DNA of 64,000 nt from Macrophomina tecta (taxonomy: Eukaryota > Ascomycota > Dothideomycetes > Botryosphaeriales > Botryosphaeriaceae): assembly GCA_024180945.1 (NCBI GenBank), contig JAKSGN010000003.1:2666001-2730000 (forward strand). The letters run 5' to 3'. Under the pieces are notes generated by a model. That model did no database searches and was not told the DNA's origin. It saw only the letters and a program-made list of their open reading frames with translations. This document shows, one piece after another, positions 22,063 to 33,708 of this stretch (the stretch's first letter is position 1; every line of letters begins with the position of its first letter). The position numbers and the translations under genes are program-made.

Positions 22063-23749
22063 ATGGCCTCCGATGGAGAAAAGCGCGACGTCGAGCACCA
22101 CGAGACCCTCAAAGATGAAGGATTCCGCGATGCCGCTGAGCGCGGCCATGCCGCTACCGACAGGTGCGTCGCGACCACTTCAGTCGCCCCGGCAGCTGTC
22201 CAGCCTTAACCAGCGTTCCCAGATACGGCAACGCCCTAGTCACCTTCGATCCCAAAGCCGAAGCGCGGCTCAGGTGGAAGATCGATCTTTATATCGTGCC
22301 CACCGTTGCCCTCCTGTATCTGTTCTGCTTCATCGACCGCGCCAACATCGGGTACGCTGCCCGCACAATGACATGGCGAGAATCCGCAATCTGACTGGTC
22401 TGCAGCAATGCGCGCCTGGCAGGCCTGGAGCGAGACCTGGACCTCAAAGGCTACGACTACAACCGTCTCCTGACCGTCTTCTACATCTCGTACATCATAT
22501 TCGAAATCCCGAGCAACATGTGCTGCAAGTGGATGGGCCCTGGCTGGTTCATCCCCATCATCTCGCTCGGCTTTGGCGTCTGCTCAATCTGCACTGCATT
22601 TGTCCAAAACATCCATAGTGCCTCTGGCGTGCGCTTCTTGCTGGGTGTGTTCGAGGCTGGAATGCTCCCAGGCATTGCTTACTACCTCTCCCGTTGGTAT
22701 CGACGCAGCGAGCTGGCCTTCCGTCTCTCTTTGGTATGCGCAAGCACTCCCGGCCGCCGTCGAATCAAGTCTGACCGTGCCTGCAGTACATCGTAATGGC
22801 TCCCCTAGCCGGCGCCTTTGGAGGCCTGCTCGCATCCGCCATCCTGAAGCTTCCCCACTTCGGTGGTCTCCACGAGTGGCGCATGATCTTCGCCATTGAG
22901 GGCATCATCACCGTCGGCCTGGCCCTGATTTCCTTCGTCACCCTGACTGACCGCCCGGAAACGGCCAGATGGCTCTCCCAGGAGGAGAAGGATCTGGCAA
23001 TCGCTCGCGTGAAGTCTGAGCGTGTTGGCGCCCTCGAAGTCTTGGACAAGATTGCCACCACCAAGATCCTGCGCGGCATCTTCAGCCCTGTCACCCTGTC
23101 CACTTCCTGCATCTTCATGCTCAACAACATCACCGTCCAGGGCCTGGCTTTCTTCCTGCCCACCATCGTCAGGACCATCTACCCCAAGGACTCGGTCATT
23201 TCGCAGCAGCTGCACACCGTCCCCCCGTATATCGTCGGCGCCTTCTTCACCCTCTTCTTCCCCTTCCTTAGCTGGCGCTTCGATAAGCGCAGCATCTTCT
23301 TCATCATTTCCGCTCCGTTCATGATGGTCGGCTACATCATGTTCCTGGCCACGGACGCCGCCAAGGTCCGCTATGGCGCGACTTTCCTGATTGCCAGCGG
23401 CGCCTTCGCATTCGGCGCTCTCTGCAATGCCCAGGTTTCCGCCAACGTCGTGTCCGATACCGCCCGCTCCGCGGCCATCGGCACCAACGTCATGCTTGGA
23501 AACGTGGGCGGGTTGGTTTCGACATGGAGTTTCTTGCCCTTTGACGGGCCTGATTACCATATCGGCAACGGCTTGAACCTCGCCACCTCCAGCACCATCT
23601 TCATTCTCTCCATCCTCCTGCTGTTGTGGATGCTTGCGGACAACAAAAAGCGCGACAACCGTGATGTTGATGCGGAGCTGGCCGGTTTGGACGAGGGAAC
23701 TATCCAGGATCTGGACTGGAAGCATCCGGCGCACAGGTGGCGCCCTTGA
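22063..23749 (+). CDS. MFS transporter, Dal5/allantoate permease family
   Basis: Predicted proton-coupled organic-anion importer of the anion:cation symporter family (yeast Dal5, Tna1 and relatives), which takes up allantoate, nicotinate, vitamins or small carboxylates. Four exons, 22063-22163, 22223-22351, 22406-22733 and 22787-23749, keep phase and give 506 residues. Landmarks are RWKIDLYIVPTVALLYLFCF in helix 1, DRANIGNARLAGLE across the second splice, NMCCKWMGPGWFIP, RFLLGVFEAGMLPGI, and the long cytosolic loop DRPETARWLSQEEKDLA. The C-terminus DLDWKHPAHRWRP matches the D-x-(K/N)HP-x-(F/H)R(Y/W) tail common to the family. The hydrophilic N-terminus is about 50 residues. The substrate is undetermined. 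Confidence 0.93.
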
Positions 23750-25010
23750 TTAATTGATGACGGTGGATGACTTATGTCGCTAAGGATCCAAGTTGAAATT
23801 TGGCTCGTTAATGTGTTATACGATTGTTGTGTATATTCATCAGGAACAATGAGCTATGACCTATGATCCATTAATTTGACCTGAGCTTCTCATCCTACCA
23901 ATATGGAGACCAGAACATTGGTGCGGAGGATACTGCGAATAAATGAAATACATCTCGTCAAGCCCATCAAATGACTGCCAGGAGCTACTTTTGGCCTCGT
24001 TGCACGCCTGCCATGTCAAATCAACATGACACAAACTTAGCCAGACATATGAAATATTCCGAGGCATGCACAGTGTTCTCACTCAATTGCACCACCACAT
24101 TCTCGAAAGGGGAAAGAGACGGGGCACTACAACGCGAAAAGGTTACTGTAATGATCAGATGTTCATCCTTTGATCAGCTTCGCATATGCCCAACTGATCT
24201 ACTAATGTGCCTCCCCATAGAAAGTGAACAACCACCACCGATTCGGTCAAAGAAAATGCCGAGGGCCGTGACAACCCCAGCTCTGGGGAATGTCCGCTTT
24301 TAATGCTCATCAGCGCAACAACATCTGGAAGCAATCTCGGGTCTTCCCAAAAAAAAAAAAAAAAAAAAAAAAGCTTCAGGCCTAAGGAGTCGCGCAATCA
24401 TGCGGGCATGGACGCAGCGCTCCTGGCAGATGATCAGCGTTCGGGAAAGCCGAGGAGCGCCGGCAATTTCCAGCTGCCGGACTGCGCCAGCAGGGACCAG
24501 TTCCGCGGAATTCCCATGATATACCTCGCCGGCCCGTTCATTATGCAGGAGGCTAGCGCAATGGTACTTAGCGTGAATGCGCTGGCTCACTTGTGGAAGT
24601 GTTGTCGGCTGAGAGTGCCTGCAGATGTTCCACTTCTTCTGCGGTCAGCCCCCTTAGCAGGTACCTTGGCCTACTCAGCTTTTGCCATTAGCAAGCATTC
24701 CAAACCCACCGAAGATTCGGCCAAAGGCTCTGGCAGCTTCCAAATTGTCATGTTGGCTTTGGAGAAGCGGGATCTCATGCAACAGGCCCTTTCGCCACTG
24801 GCTCTGCCACTTCTCGCACTTCGAATCAGCCACAAAGGTCCCTCAAAATACTCAAACCCAAAATTCGACTCGCATATTGTATATACAGGGCCGGCATCCA
24901 TAAGCCGCCCCTCTATTCGTATTTACACTCTAAACCCATCCGCTCATCTCCCACCCATCCTCCCGAAAACAGTTCTCGCTTTCCGGACCCCCCGTTTCTA
25001 GTTTGAGCTT
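23750..25010. other. intergenic with A24 tract
   Basis: Spacer between the 3' ends of the Dal5-like gene (+) and the DUF7888-like gene (-). Contains a run of 24 A at 24349-24372. A long plus frame that starts across the A tract has no domain. Confidence 0.55.
24349..24372. repeat. poly-A tract (A24)
   Basis: Homopolymer seen directly. No adjacent target duplication or coding relic to suggest a retroposed copy. Confidence 0.95.
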
Positions 25011-25735
25011 TTACTTGCAGTAGATCTCACCGCTGGCGTCGTCGTAGGTGCAGTAAGCGTCGTTATGCTGAGCGGCGTAGTTAATGAAGCCGCCATCACC
25101 CTCGGGGGTGAACCTGGTGTCAGGACTGCATCACCGTCAGCTCGAATTCTCCCACAACGGCGGCGCTTCTTCTCCCAAGCAAAACACTCACCCCTTCATG
25201 AGGAAGCAGTCGTAGTCGGTCTTCAGCGGACCGGACGTGAGCTCGACCTTGCCACCGTCGACTATGTTCTGGGTGTTCGAAACGCTGTAGGCCATGTTCT
25301 GCAGAAGAGATCAGTCCCGTTCAAACTACTGCATATCCCTCTGATCCATCTCCAAACCCCCACGGACTGGAAGCAGCGGAAATCAGGATATACGGGGGGT
25401 TCCAAAGCACTCACGTAGCAAATAGCGGCATACTCGTCGCCAGGCCTGTTCGCCCACATCTCGGCGACCGTCTTCTGCGTAAACTCCTCGCGCACCCGCT
25501 CCCACGTCTCGAGCGCGTCAATGACATCGTTGATCTGCTTGGCGGCGACACCGACCGCCAAACCGACGATGGCGGTCGTGATGGCGCCGCTGATGGTGCC
25601 GCCGACGATGGCAACACCCAGCTCGCTGAGCCGCTTCTGCAGCGCGTGCTCCTTCTCCGGCTCAGGAGCGGCGGCCGGAGCGGGGGCGGCGGCGGCGAAG
25701 CCGGCGGCGAGGGTGAGGAGGGCAGTGACCTTCAT
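25011..25735 (-). CDS. small secreted protein, DUF7888-like
   Basis: Secreted protein of about 180 residues in three exons, 25415-25735, 25192-25298 and 25011-25125. The N-terminus has a signal peptide (MKVTALLTLAAGFAAAAPAP) followed by a short pro-segment ending in Lys-Arg (residues 34-35), a likely Kex2 site. A Gly/Ala-rich hydrophobic helix (VGGTISGAITTAIVGLAVGV) leads into an amphipathic helix and the block MWANRPGDEYAAICY. Later come LKTDYDCFLMKG and FTPEGDGGFINYA. This order is what I remember for fungal DUF7888 proteins; their function is unknown. It could be a secreted effector-like or membrane-active protein, but nothing in the sequence proves that. Confidence 0.75.
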
Positions 25736-28339
25736 TTTGTTTGTCGTTGGTTTGGGTTGGTGTTGGAGATGAGGATAGGAAGCTGAAGAGGGCGGGTGGT
25801 TGATTGTCGAGAGAGTTGGTTGCTGATGACGGTCGATTTGGAGAGCTGGTTCTTGCTGGCTTTATACCTGTTTCTCCCATCGGTGGGCTTTCTATATTCC
25901 CACTCACATGTCCTCCGAATGTCAGAGACCAGCGGCACTGCCTTGTAAGGCCGCCAATGCGAGTCGCCATTGAGCATTGCAGCGTGAATGTTTGTGGCAT
26001 GGAAACATCTTGGCTCTCGGTGTTGAGGGGTAGCCACCTACAAAGCCCTGAGTCTAATGTGGTGTTGGCCGCTACTACTGGGGCCGATCGACATGCGTGT
26101 TCCTGGACGCGATTCGTATAGCCGCATATGCAGGTACACTCAAGCGGCCGTCGCCGTTGCGGGGTTAGGGCCGTGGGCCTCCCCGGAAATTTCAGGAACC
26201 GAAAGAGATTCAACAGCAGTATCAATTGAGGGCTTGGTGGAATTGTTAGTACAGCCCATTAGTGGGAACGCAAATGGCGTACAATATTTCCCGATTCTGC
26301 ACCCAAAAACACTTGCGCTGGGAATCACTTCTCTTCAGTAAGTTGCAGTGATTTCTCTTGTTCGGAGAATTGATTCAGCTAATGTTGTCCTGACGTTGGC
26401 CCAGATGTTCTCGTTTGTTGTGGCACTGGAGAATCTTGGCAGTGGGGACAAGTCACGCCAAGGAGGCCTTGTGGAAGTCTGATCTTACCCAGATACGCTA
26501 AGGCTGAGTGCCGATATGCATGGGCAAGCAGTCACACGGCAGCAATACGCTGCTAATTTGGGCAGAGCCGGGAAAAACTGAACGACCAAGCTCAGCGTTT
26601 GATAGTACGGGATGCATCAACACCACACTTCGCAGAACGAGAAGGAGTACAAGGTATAAGAAGCGTTTCTTATGCACATGAGATATGCGAAGCACCTTGT
26701 TGGTTTCCAGAAACCTTTGCCGCATGGGAATACGATAGCCTTTGTCATGTAGCATTTTTCATGTAGCCTTCGCACAGCTTCACCAGGGCTTGGCGTGTGG
26801 GCGGCTTTGAAGTGCGTCATCATCTAAGGATACTACCGCCTCGCCTGCTGCCGGACGAGGTCCAATAGGAACGCTCGGATGCTCTGAGTTTAGCGTTCTT
26901 GGCCTCAACACCAAGCCAAGGATCCTTGAGACAACTAAAATGCTGCACAGCCAATGACGTGGGTCCAAGTCTTAGCATACACGTGATTTTGTAACAAAGA
27001 GCCCTGCTATAGAATACCCAAGTAGTTTATGCAGACCTGGGTATTCTACCTGTCAATAAGACATACTTTTGACCGACGAGTTTCAATATCTTATACTTTC
27101 TTTCTTTTGACATCTTTTCAGCCCACGATTGACAACCTAAAGAAACCACGTTTCCCTAGCCACTTCAGGCGGGCTGCGTGACTTACTAACGCTACGTGTT
27201 CAGCCTCGCGATGTAAGCGGGAAGCCTAATGGCTCGCCCTTCCACTTGCCCGATACGGAAATGCGCGGCAGTGCGGCGTGCCTTATGCGGCCCGAATCTG
27301 ATGGACGATCCCCGCCGGGTGCCACCAAGTTTCAACCCCCAGACTCATCACGCGCTCATCAGCCCTACTTTCATTAAATACACACTCGATCTGTTGCCTT
27401 TAATGGGTCGATCCTCCCCACGCTCCCAGATTGTGGGTATAGCTTTGTTCTTGGCAATCGTAATGTGTTGCGTACGTGGGCGCGGGCCCAATGCTGAGCC
27501 ACAAGGACGATAAAAGAGGCGGAGAGTAATTCCGAAGACGATCTTGAGAGGGGAAGATGGACGAGTGATTGGCACAAGCCGAGAGCGGTGAACTCATGTT
27601 AGCACCTCTTTCTTACTCATTTGCATCAGGACATTGCGGGGAAGACAAGAGACTCGGGGAAACCTCATTTCCCCTTTGGATATGGTTTCGGCAGGCACAA
27701 GGGATGCTTCACACAGCCTCAACCAAGACATCAGCCAAGTCATATTGGGGATTCTGAATTCAGGCCAAGGAATGAGTGAGACAAATTCCCAAAGCGAGGA
27801 TTCCACGACTCCTCAACCGAATGGGAACATAATTTGCCAGACGGAGTTGCACAAGCACTCAAGTAATGGGAGGACCTTGAGAAAAGAATATACTGCTAAC
27901 AACGCAGAAGCCGATGGAAAACATTAAATAAGGCATGGACTTGGTCTTCAGAGCGCTCGTAAGGCTTCTGAGATGTTTCCTTCACCGTGTTCATGGCGAG
28001 ACCACTCCCGTCGGAAGCTCCCGCACTCTTCTTGGCTTCTTCTGGCTTGGCCGAGTCCACTGGGGCTAACTGCGAACACGGTACCTTCTGATGACGACGA
28101 CGTCTGCAACCCTCCGGGCCGTTTCTGGTCGCCCGATCCCTCGGCATCCATGCCCTTCACTGTCAAGAGTACATCGCCTCCCCCTATTCGAGTGAGCGTT
28201 GAAACACGCTTCGTCAGTGTTCATCATTTTCATGACCATTAAGTTCTCCTTTCAACCCTCTCTCGAAGATGAAAACCTTCTCTGGGCTCTCCTGCCTCAG
28301 GGTCTTCGAAAATTTGCCACATCGGCCGACTCTATCCTT
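25736..28339. other. intergenic, gene-poor tract
   Basis: No supportable gene. A perfect 11-bp inverted repeat (tagaataccca / tgggtattcta) with a 17-nt loop lies at 27010-27048. Several short frames have no domain. The part beyond 28,100 may hold the eroded 3' end of the DUF4238 pseudogene. Confidence 0.45.
27010..27048. repeat. 11-bp perfect inverted repeat
   Basis: Arms 27010-27020 and 27038-27048 are exact reverse complements and could form a hairpin. No gene ends close by, so a terminator role is not supported. Confidence 0.6.
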
Positions 28340-29388
28340 TCATGTCAACATAAAACTTGCAACCGCTTCTGAGTCAAACAGCCTCGCCGGCTCCTGCATT
28401 CGCCGCATATGATAGTACGTCGGTTCGCTAGGATGGATTGGGTCTGGAGGACCAGCTGGAACAGTTCGCGCCATGCCCTCTTCCGCTTGCTCAGTTCCAG
28501 GTGCGCGGCTTCCGTGCGGCATGGCAGTAGCTGGCTCCGGAGGATCAGGGACAGCTTCGGCGATATGGGCGCGATGCTGTGGTACTCCAGAAACTGGCTT
28601 TCTCTCTTCGCTCCCGTGACCTGGTTGACGGCGTAGTCGACAGGCCCTTCGTGGATGGTGCACGCATTCTCCCGTGAGGATGAACTCGTCGTGGTTGCCT
28701 TCGGGTGTGCAGACGGCCAGAAGCACGCCCTGTGGGTTGTTCAGTGCTCCGAAGTCATCCTCGGGGGATAGATCGTGCCGGGCAGTCGCGGCACCCACGC
28801 GCCTTTTGCTATCCGTTTTCAGATCCAGCAGGGCCTGGATGCTGCGATACCGAACCTCGACTGGCATTTTGACGCCTTCCTGGTGCATCTAATTAAGCAT
28901 TGGCTTATCGTCATTTGCTTCGTAAATGTTCAAGTCCCTGTCGTAGAATCTCTTGTGCTGGTCGCACAGGCGGTATTTCATGATTCACAGAAAACTTGCG
29001 CAGCTCTTGATGTCCCCGCCCCACTATCCGTACGGAAACTTGAGCTCTTTCCTGTGCTTGCCGAAACTTCCTGATATTTGGTGCCATATTACGTTAAAGG
29101 CTACCGAGCTTTTTCTCCGCGTGTTCTTGGTTCGCAGTACGCTGGTAGTTTGCGGCACATATCAAGTTTGCCGAATGCTGTAGCCAGGCTCTGTTCTATC
29201 AAGGAAACATCCGGTCTCAGCTTGACGAAAGGAAGCATCTCGGGTCTTTCGGTCTCCTGCCGGTCCCTGCGGTTCTGATGCTTTTTGCCTCTTCCTGTAT
29301 CGTCGCTGGATGGTTCGCCATGTTGTGCAAAGTTCCTGAAAATGAATTGGGAGATATAGCGGCGGTGAAATCTGCTCACTCTGATCAC
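28340..29388 (-). pseudogene. DUF4238 gene, decayed
   Basis: The pieces follow the order of a DUF4238 protein (a fungal and bacterial family of unknown function). FHRRYISQFIFRNFA is the N-terminal H-Y-x-P-x-F block, then SLIEQSLATAFGKLDMCR and ELRKFSV. These are followed in another frame by IMKYR, KRFYDRDLNIYEANDDK, VKMPVEVRYRSIQALLDLK and VCTPEGNHDEFILTGECV. After a further shift come GPVDYAVNQ and FLEYHSIAPISPKLSLILRS. I count a one-base shift near 28,983, an in-frame TAG at about 28,890 and a one-base shift near 28,655. The first gap, near 29,100, could be an intron. Together these leave no full-length product. The C-terminal third is not recognisable. Neighbours give no hint of role. Confidence 0.8.
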
Positions 29389-29515
29389 CGCTGGCTGATC
29401 CTTGGGTGGGAGAACAGCCTCGCGGCGGGTCAGCAGTGACTTTCATCTTCTGCGCAGTCTTCAAGGAGCGGATTTGCTCGCCGCCAGCCAACGTCAGTCT
29501 GGACAAGAGTATGCT

Positions 29516-29589
29516 GCATATGAGATAATAGTGCATTGATATGAGATAATAGTGCATTGATATGAGATAATAGTGCATTGATATGAGAT
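29516..29589. repeat. 21-bp tandem repeat, about 3.5 copies
   Basis: Unit gcattgatatgagataatag plus t, period 21, with copies starting at 29533, 29554 and 29575 and a partial copy before them. Each unit is open in frame on the minus strand (repeating SHINALL), but no gene is supported. It sits just upstream of the DUF4238 relic. Confidence 0.9.
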
Positions 29590-29753
29590 GGCAGCATCTG
29601 GTGGTTCATCAAGGCTGCTGCATTAAAGAGCTAACATGTTTCGGCATAGCATTGACGGAAGGGAGGTTTCTCGTAACTGCAAGCGGTCGAAACACCAATG
29701 AGAGAAAGGCACTTCCAAATCTTCTCTCTACGTTGATTTCTTTTCGTGTCTTT

Positions 29754-29780
29754 CCCCCCCCCCCCCTTTTTTTTTTTTTT
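29754..29780. repeat. C13T14 homopolymer pair
   Basis: Thirteen C followed directly by fourteen T. Confidence 0.95.
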
Positions 29781-30965
29781 AACCAAGAAAGAATAAGTTT
29801 AACGGTGAATGGAGAAAGACGCGAATCATGAATCAGGACATGCCATCCAAGCGCTCCAGTTAGTCACCCCAACAGACCACAAAATATCATGGACGATAAG
29901 CATCCCTTTCCGGGAACGGACCATGAACACCTATGTGCAGGGGAAGTAAAAGCTGCCCTTAGAAATCGCACCGGACGTTGCACTGCCCCAGAGTTGATTC
30001 CACCAAGGCTGATGACTTCATGGTCTCCGGGGTAAGAGCATCTGGGAAGCCGGATCAGATAAGTGGGACAGCCGCAGAGACTACTTTGAGATCTCTGCGC
30101 ACTCATCGCGCGTACCTTTCTGCGGCTATTTTCAGAGGGCATCAGAAATGCAGCATGCCCGCAGGCGTCTGGCGCGGTGCCACCGCTTGGTCGTAGATAC
30201 AGGGCAAGGCCCCCTGCAGTAGTGATCGAGCTCTGAAATTTGGCGGCATGGTTGAGCTTTCAATGATCAGAACAGCAGCCATTGTGCCCTCCTCCGACGG
30301 CGGTATGGGTGATGCGTTTCCACCGAAGCTGTGGCTCATGCGCCGGCCCGCAGGACATCATCTCCCGGACCGCGTGCCGAACATCACAACCACAGAACCT
30401 TCTTGCGCCGCTGACATCCGCGAGCAGTCTTTTGTCAGTCGTCGAACAGACGGTAAAGACGCGACGTACGGTGCGCACAAGTCAGCGGTGAAAAGGACAC
30501 ACTCGTAAACAGGAGGCAGGCACACGCTCAAGCCGGCTAAAAATAAACGAAGTGCGGGGAAAAGAGCGCAGCAAGCGAGCCAAAACCTGCTCCACACAAG
30601 AAATCCCACTATTGTTATTGTCGGAGCAACCCACGCCTAAACTCAGTCCTTCGTGTGGGCTTTCCGCGCCGGCCCATCCCACCGGAGCAGCTACAGCGAC
30701 GCGGTGCCCGTCTGATTGGTCCAATCCGCTGGAACCCTCCCTTTTACGGATTCTTAGCCCGGCTTTCTCGCTTTGTTCTCCCCGACGTCGGTGCACACGG
30801 CCTCATCGATGTGGTTTTCTCGCGGTGGGTCGACACGGAAGAGTGTCCATACTGCGGAGAAAGAAGCACTATATCGCACCCGCCGGCCCACTCCGGGGTA
30901 GAGCGAGGTAATGTGACCTCGCGCTCGTTCGCCTCGTACCTCAATCCGTGCGTCTTGGCTCCGCG

Positions 30966-30973
30966 TATATATA
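30966..30973 (+). promoter_or_regulatory. TATA box of the GH43 gene
   Basis: TATATATA, 113-140 bp upstream of the two candidate start codons and followed by a pyrimidine-rich leader. Confidence 0.55.
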
Positions 30974-31078
30974 GAGAGAGCCCAGCAGGTCGAGTTTGGT
31001 TCCTTTTTGTGTTTTTTTTTGTTTTTTTGCCTCGCAGAGTAAGCTTACCTCCTTCCCGCCCGCCACACCCGCACCACA

Positions 31079-32653
31079 ATGCCGCCTCGCGGCCTCAGGC
31101 ACAACATGAAGGCGGCACTGCTACTCCTCTGCAGCGCTGTCACGACCACCACCATGGCCGACTTCACCAACCCGGTGCTCTGGGAGGACCTGGCCGACCT
31201 GGACATTTTCCGGGTAGACGACACCTTCTACTACTCAGCCTCGACAATGGCGTACTCGCCGGGCGCGCCAATCCTGCGGTCCTACGACCTCGCCAACTGG
31301 GAGTTCGTGGGGCACAGCGTGCCGGTGCTCGACTTCGGGGACGCGTACGACCTCAACGGCGGGCAAGCTTACGTGCAAGGGATCTGGGCGAGCTTCTGCA
31401 ACTACCGGCCGTCGAACAAGCTGTTCTACTGGGGCGGCTGCATCCGGTCCGATCTCAAGACGCACATCTACACGGCGTCCGACGTCGCAGGCGAGTGGAG
31501 CAAGCACGCCGTCATCGACACGTGCTACTACGACGCCGGGCTGCTGGTCGACACAGACGACACGCTGTACGTCGCCTATGGCAACACCAACATCTCCGTC
31601 GCGCAGCTGTCGGCCGACGGCACGGGCGAGGTCAGCACGCAGGTCGTGTACGAGTCGCCCATCTACATCGAAGGGTCGCGCTTCTACAACATCAACGGCA
31701 CCTACTACATCTTCCTGACGCGCCCGCCCGATGCCGAGTTCGTGCTCAAGTCGACCAACGGCCCCCTCGGTCCGTACGAGGGCCGCTACCTCGTCGACCG
31801 GGTTGCCGCGCCGGTCGCGGGGGCCGGGGCACCGCACCAGGGCGGCATTGTCGATACGCCCGGCGGCGACTGGTACTACATGTCCTTCATCGACGCGTAC
31901 CCGGGCGGGCGCATGCCGGTGCTGGCGCCCATCACCTGGGACGATGACGGCTGGCCGTCCGTCACGCTCGATGCCAACGGCGGCTGGGCCGCGACCTACC
32001 CGTCGCCCGGCGTGCCCACGCCGCCGCGCGAAGTCGAGTCGCCGGTTGGTGTCGACGAATTCTCCGGCACGGCCTTGAGCCACCAGTGGGAGTGGAACCA
32101 CAACCCGGACAACACCAAGTGGTCGCTCGATGGCGGCTTGCGGCTGCAGACGGCCACTGTGACGGACGACCTGTACGCAGCGCGGAATACGCTGACGCAC
32201 AGGATCATCGGGCCCAAGTCGGCAGGCACCATTGTACTGGATTACTCGTCCATGGCAGATGGAGACCGTGCCGGTCTCTCGCTCTTCCGTGACCAGTCGG
32301 CCTGGATCGGCATCATCAAGGATGCCGGGGCTACCAAGATCGCGGTGTGGGACGACATTACCATGGATTCAAGCTGGAACACCAACAGCACAGGATCCGA
32401 AGTGGCGAGCGCAGACATCTCTGGAAGCAGGGTCTGGCTGAGGGTTGATGCTGACATCGCGCCTGCTGGCACCAAGCAAGGCATCTTCTCGTACAGCACC
32501 GACGGGACGACCTTTACCAACCTGGGGTCCGCGTTCACCATGAACACGGCGTGGCAGTATTTCATCGGCTACCGCTTTGGCATCTTCAACTTCGCTACGC
32601 AAGCACTTGGAGGGTCGGTCCTGGTAGAGTCGTTTGAAATGCAGCTTTCGTAG
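31079..32653 (+). CDS. secreted GH43 glycosidase (xylosidase/arabinosidase type)
   Basis: Extracellular glycoside hydrolase family 43 enzyme, expected to act on xylan or arabinan side chains. Single exon. The first Met gives 524 residues, but a second Met at 31106 (MKAALLLLCSAVTTTTMA) starts a much better signal peptide and gives 515. Family 43 marks are the first Asp in DLDIFRVDDTFYYSAS (general base), the second in YYDAGLLVDTDDTLYVAYG, and the acidic Glu in SPIYIEGSRFYNINGTYYIF. A C-terminal beta-sandwich of about 200 residues (from VGVDEFSG on, with DRAGLSLFRDQSAWIG) matches the GH43 C2/concanavalin-like domain. It converges on an AKR gene 77 bp downstream. The exact substrate is not predictable. 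Confidence 0.92.
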   Translation: MPPRGLRHNMKAALLLLCSAVTTTTMADFTNPVLWEDLADLDIFRVDDTFYYSASTMAYSPGAPILRSYDLANWEFVGHSVPVLDFGDAYDLNGGQAYVQGIWASFCNYRPSNKLFYWGGCIRSDLKTHIYTASDVAGEWSKHAVIDTCYYDAGLLVDTDDTLYVAYGNTNISVAQLSADGTGEVSTQVVYESPIYIEGSRFYNINGTYYIFLTRPPDAEFVLKSTNGPLGPYEGRYLVDRVAAPVAGAGAPHQGGIVDTPGGDWYYMSFIDAYPGGRMPVLAPITWDDDGWPSVTLDANGGWAATYPSPGVPTPPREVESPVGVDEFSGTALSHQWEWNHNPDNTKWSLDGGLRLQTATVTDDLYAARNTLTHRIIGPKSAGTIVLDYSSMADGDRAGLSLFRDQSAWIGIIKDAGATKIAVWDDITMDSSWNTNSTGSEVASADISGSRVWLRVDADIAPAGTKQGIFSYSTDGTTFTNLGSAFTMNTAWQYFIGYRFGIFNFATQALGGSVLVESFEMQLS

Positions 32654-32730
32654 GATATAGGCGCTGAAATAGATATCTGAATGGATTCTCCTCAAACCTA
32701 CCTTGTACACAGCGGGCAGTCGGACGTCAC

Positions 32731-33708
32731 TCAGTCCTGAATGTCCTCGCCGTCGCCGATCATGTGCTTGAAATCGCCTAGGATAGTGTTCCACGAGTCC
32801 TCCTTGCTCTTGCTCCATTCCTGCACCTTCTTCACACCGTCCAAATCCTCGCGCATCCTTTCAGCATTGGTGGTACCGTTCAAGACTACAATGTCCATGG
32901 CCGTGACGAGCGCGTACAGTGCAACCTCGGGACTGACGCGGGCGAATTGGGCGAGCATCGTCACCGGCGTCGACGTCAGCAGCTGCGGATTACCAGTCAG
33001 CGTCCAGAAGCTCTCATACACGATCCCGTTCTCGCGGCAGAAGCGGCGGAGGGGCACGTCATATCCCGTAGCTGCGTAGAATCGGTTCTGCACCACAGCT
33101 GGCTTGACAGTCGAGCTCCGGTATACGACCTCCAGGATGGGCTGCGAGACATTGGAGATACCGAGATGGCGGATCTTATGCGGCACGTATGTCTCGAGGG
33201 TCCTCCAAGCTTCAAGTGTCTGGCGCATGGTCGGGAGCGGGGAGTGCAGCAGCAGGCAATCGATGTACGAGTCCTCGGTATCACTCGCGTCCTCTTTCGG
33301 GCGGAGATTCAGCAGCGACGACTTCACCGAGGCGTGGACCTGGTCGGTGACGGAATCGTCGGGCGAGTAGGGCATGTTGTTGGGGTCTTGGCCTGCTGGC
33401 GAGGTGAACTTTGTCTGGACCTTTTGGCCTGCATTAGGCATGTCAATGAGCGAGGCCTGGCTCTACGCGCATACATAGATCTGCTCCCGCTTCAGACTGA
33501 GGGCTTTGAGCGCGTCGCGCATGCCAGCACCGACGAGCAGCTCCTGGTAGTGACGCGGCTGGGCGGCGGTGTCGACGGCAACGAAGCCGGCGGCCAGGGC
33601 GTCCTTCACGAGCTTGGCGGAAGCATCCTTCTTCCAGGCAGTGCCGTAGATGAAAGGAGGGTTGCTGATCGCATGGAGGATGGCGCTGCCGGATCGCGGA
33701 GGAGGCAT
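32731..33708 (-). CDS. aldo-keto reductase
   Basis: NAD(P)H-dependent carbonyl reductase of the aldo-keto reductase superfamily, about 307 residues from exons 33475-33708 and 32731-33420. The catalytic tetrad can be read as Asp46 and Tyr54 (VDTAAQPRHY), Lys82 (VQTKF, just after the splice) and His137 (LLLHSP). HLGISN and PAVVQNRF are the usual later motifs. The 54-nt intron must use the acceptor ..ccaaaag, 12 nt beyond an earlier cag, because only the downstream site keeps frame and joins REQIY to VQTKF. The C-terminus is shorter in barrel elements than in xylose reductases and resembles uncharacterised fungal AKRs. It converges with the GH43 gene; a joint role in sugar use is possible but not shown. 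Confidence 0.9.

Larger units (their letters stand above)
29389..31078. other. intergenic with tandem repeat and GH43 promoter
   Basis: Contains a 21-bp tandem repeat (29516-29589), a C13 run followed by T14 (29754-29780) and, near the GH43 gene, a TATATATA box. No gene recognised between them. Confidence 0.55.

Noticed and set aside
22805..23734. 309-codon minus frame opposite the Dal5-like transporter
   Set aside because: Antisense shadow of a clear membrane protein.
24303..25001. 232-codon plus frame starting at the A24 tract
   Set aside because: Begins by translating the poly-A run as Lys; no domain.
31235..32200. 321-codon minus frame opposite the GH43 gene
   Set aside because: Antisense shadow caused by the GC-rich third positions of the GH43 gene.
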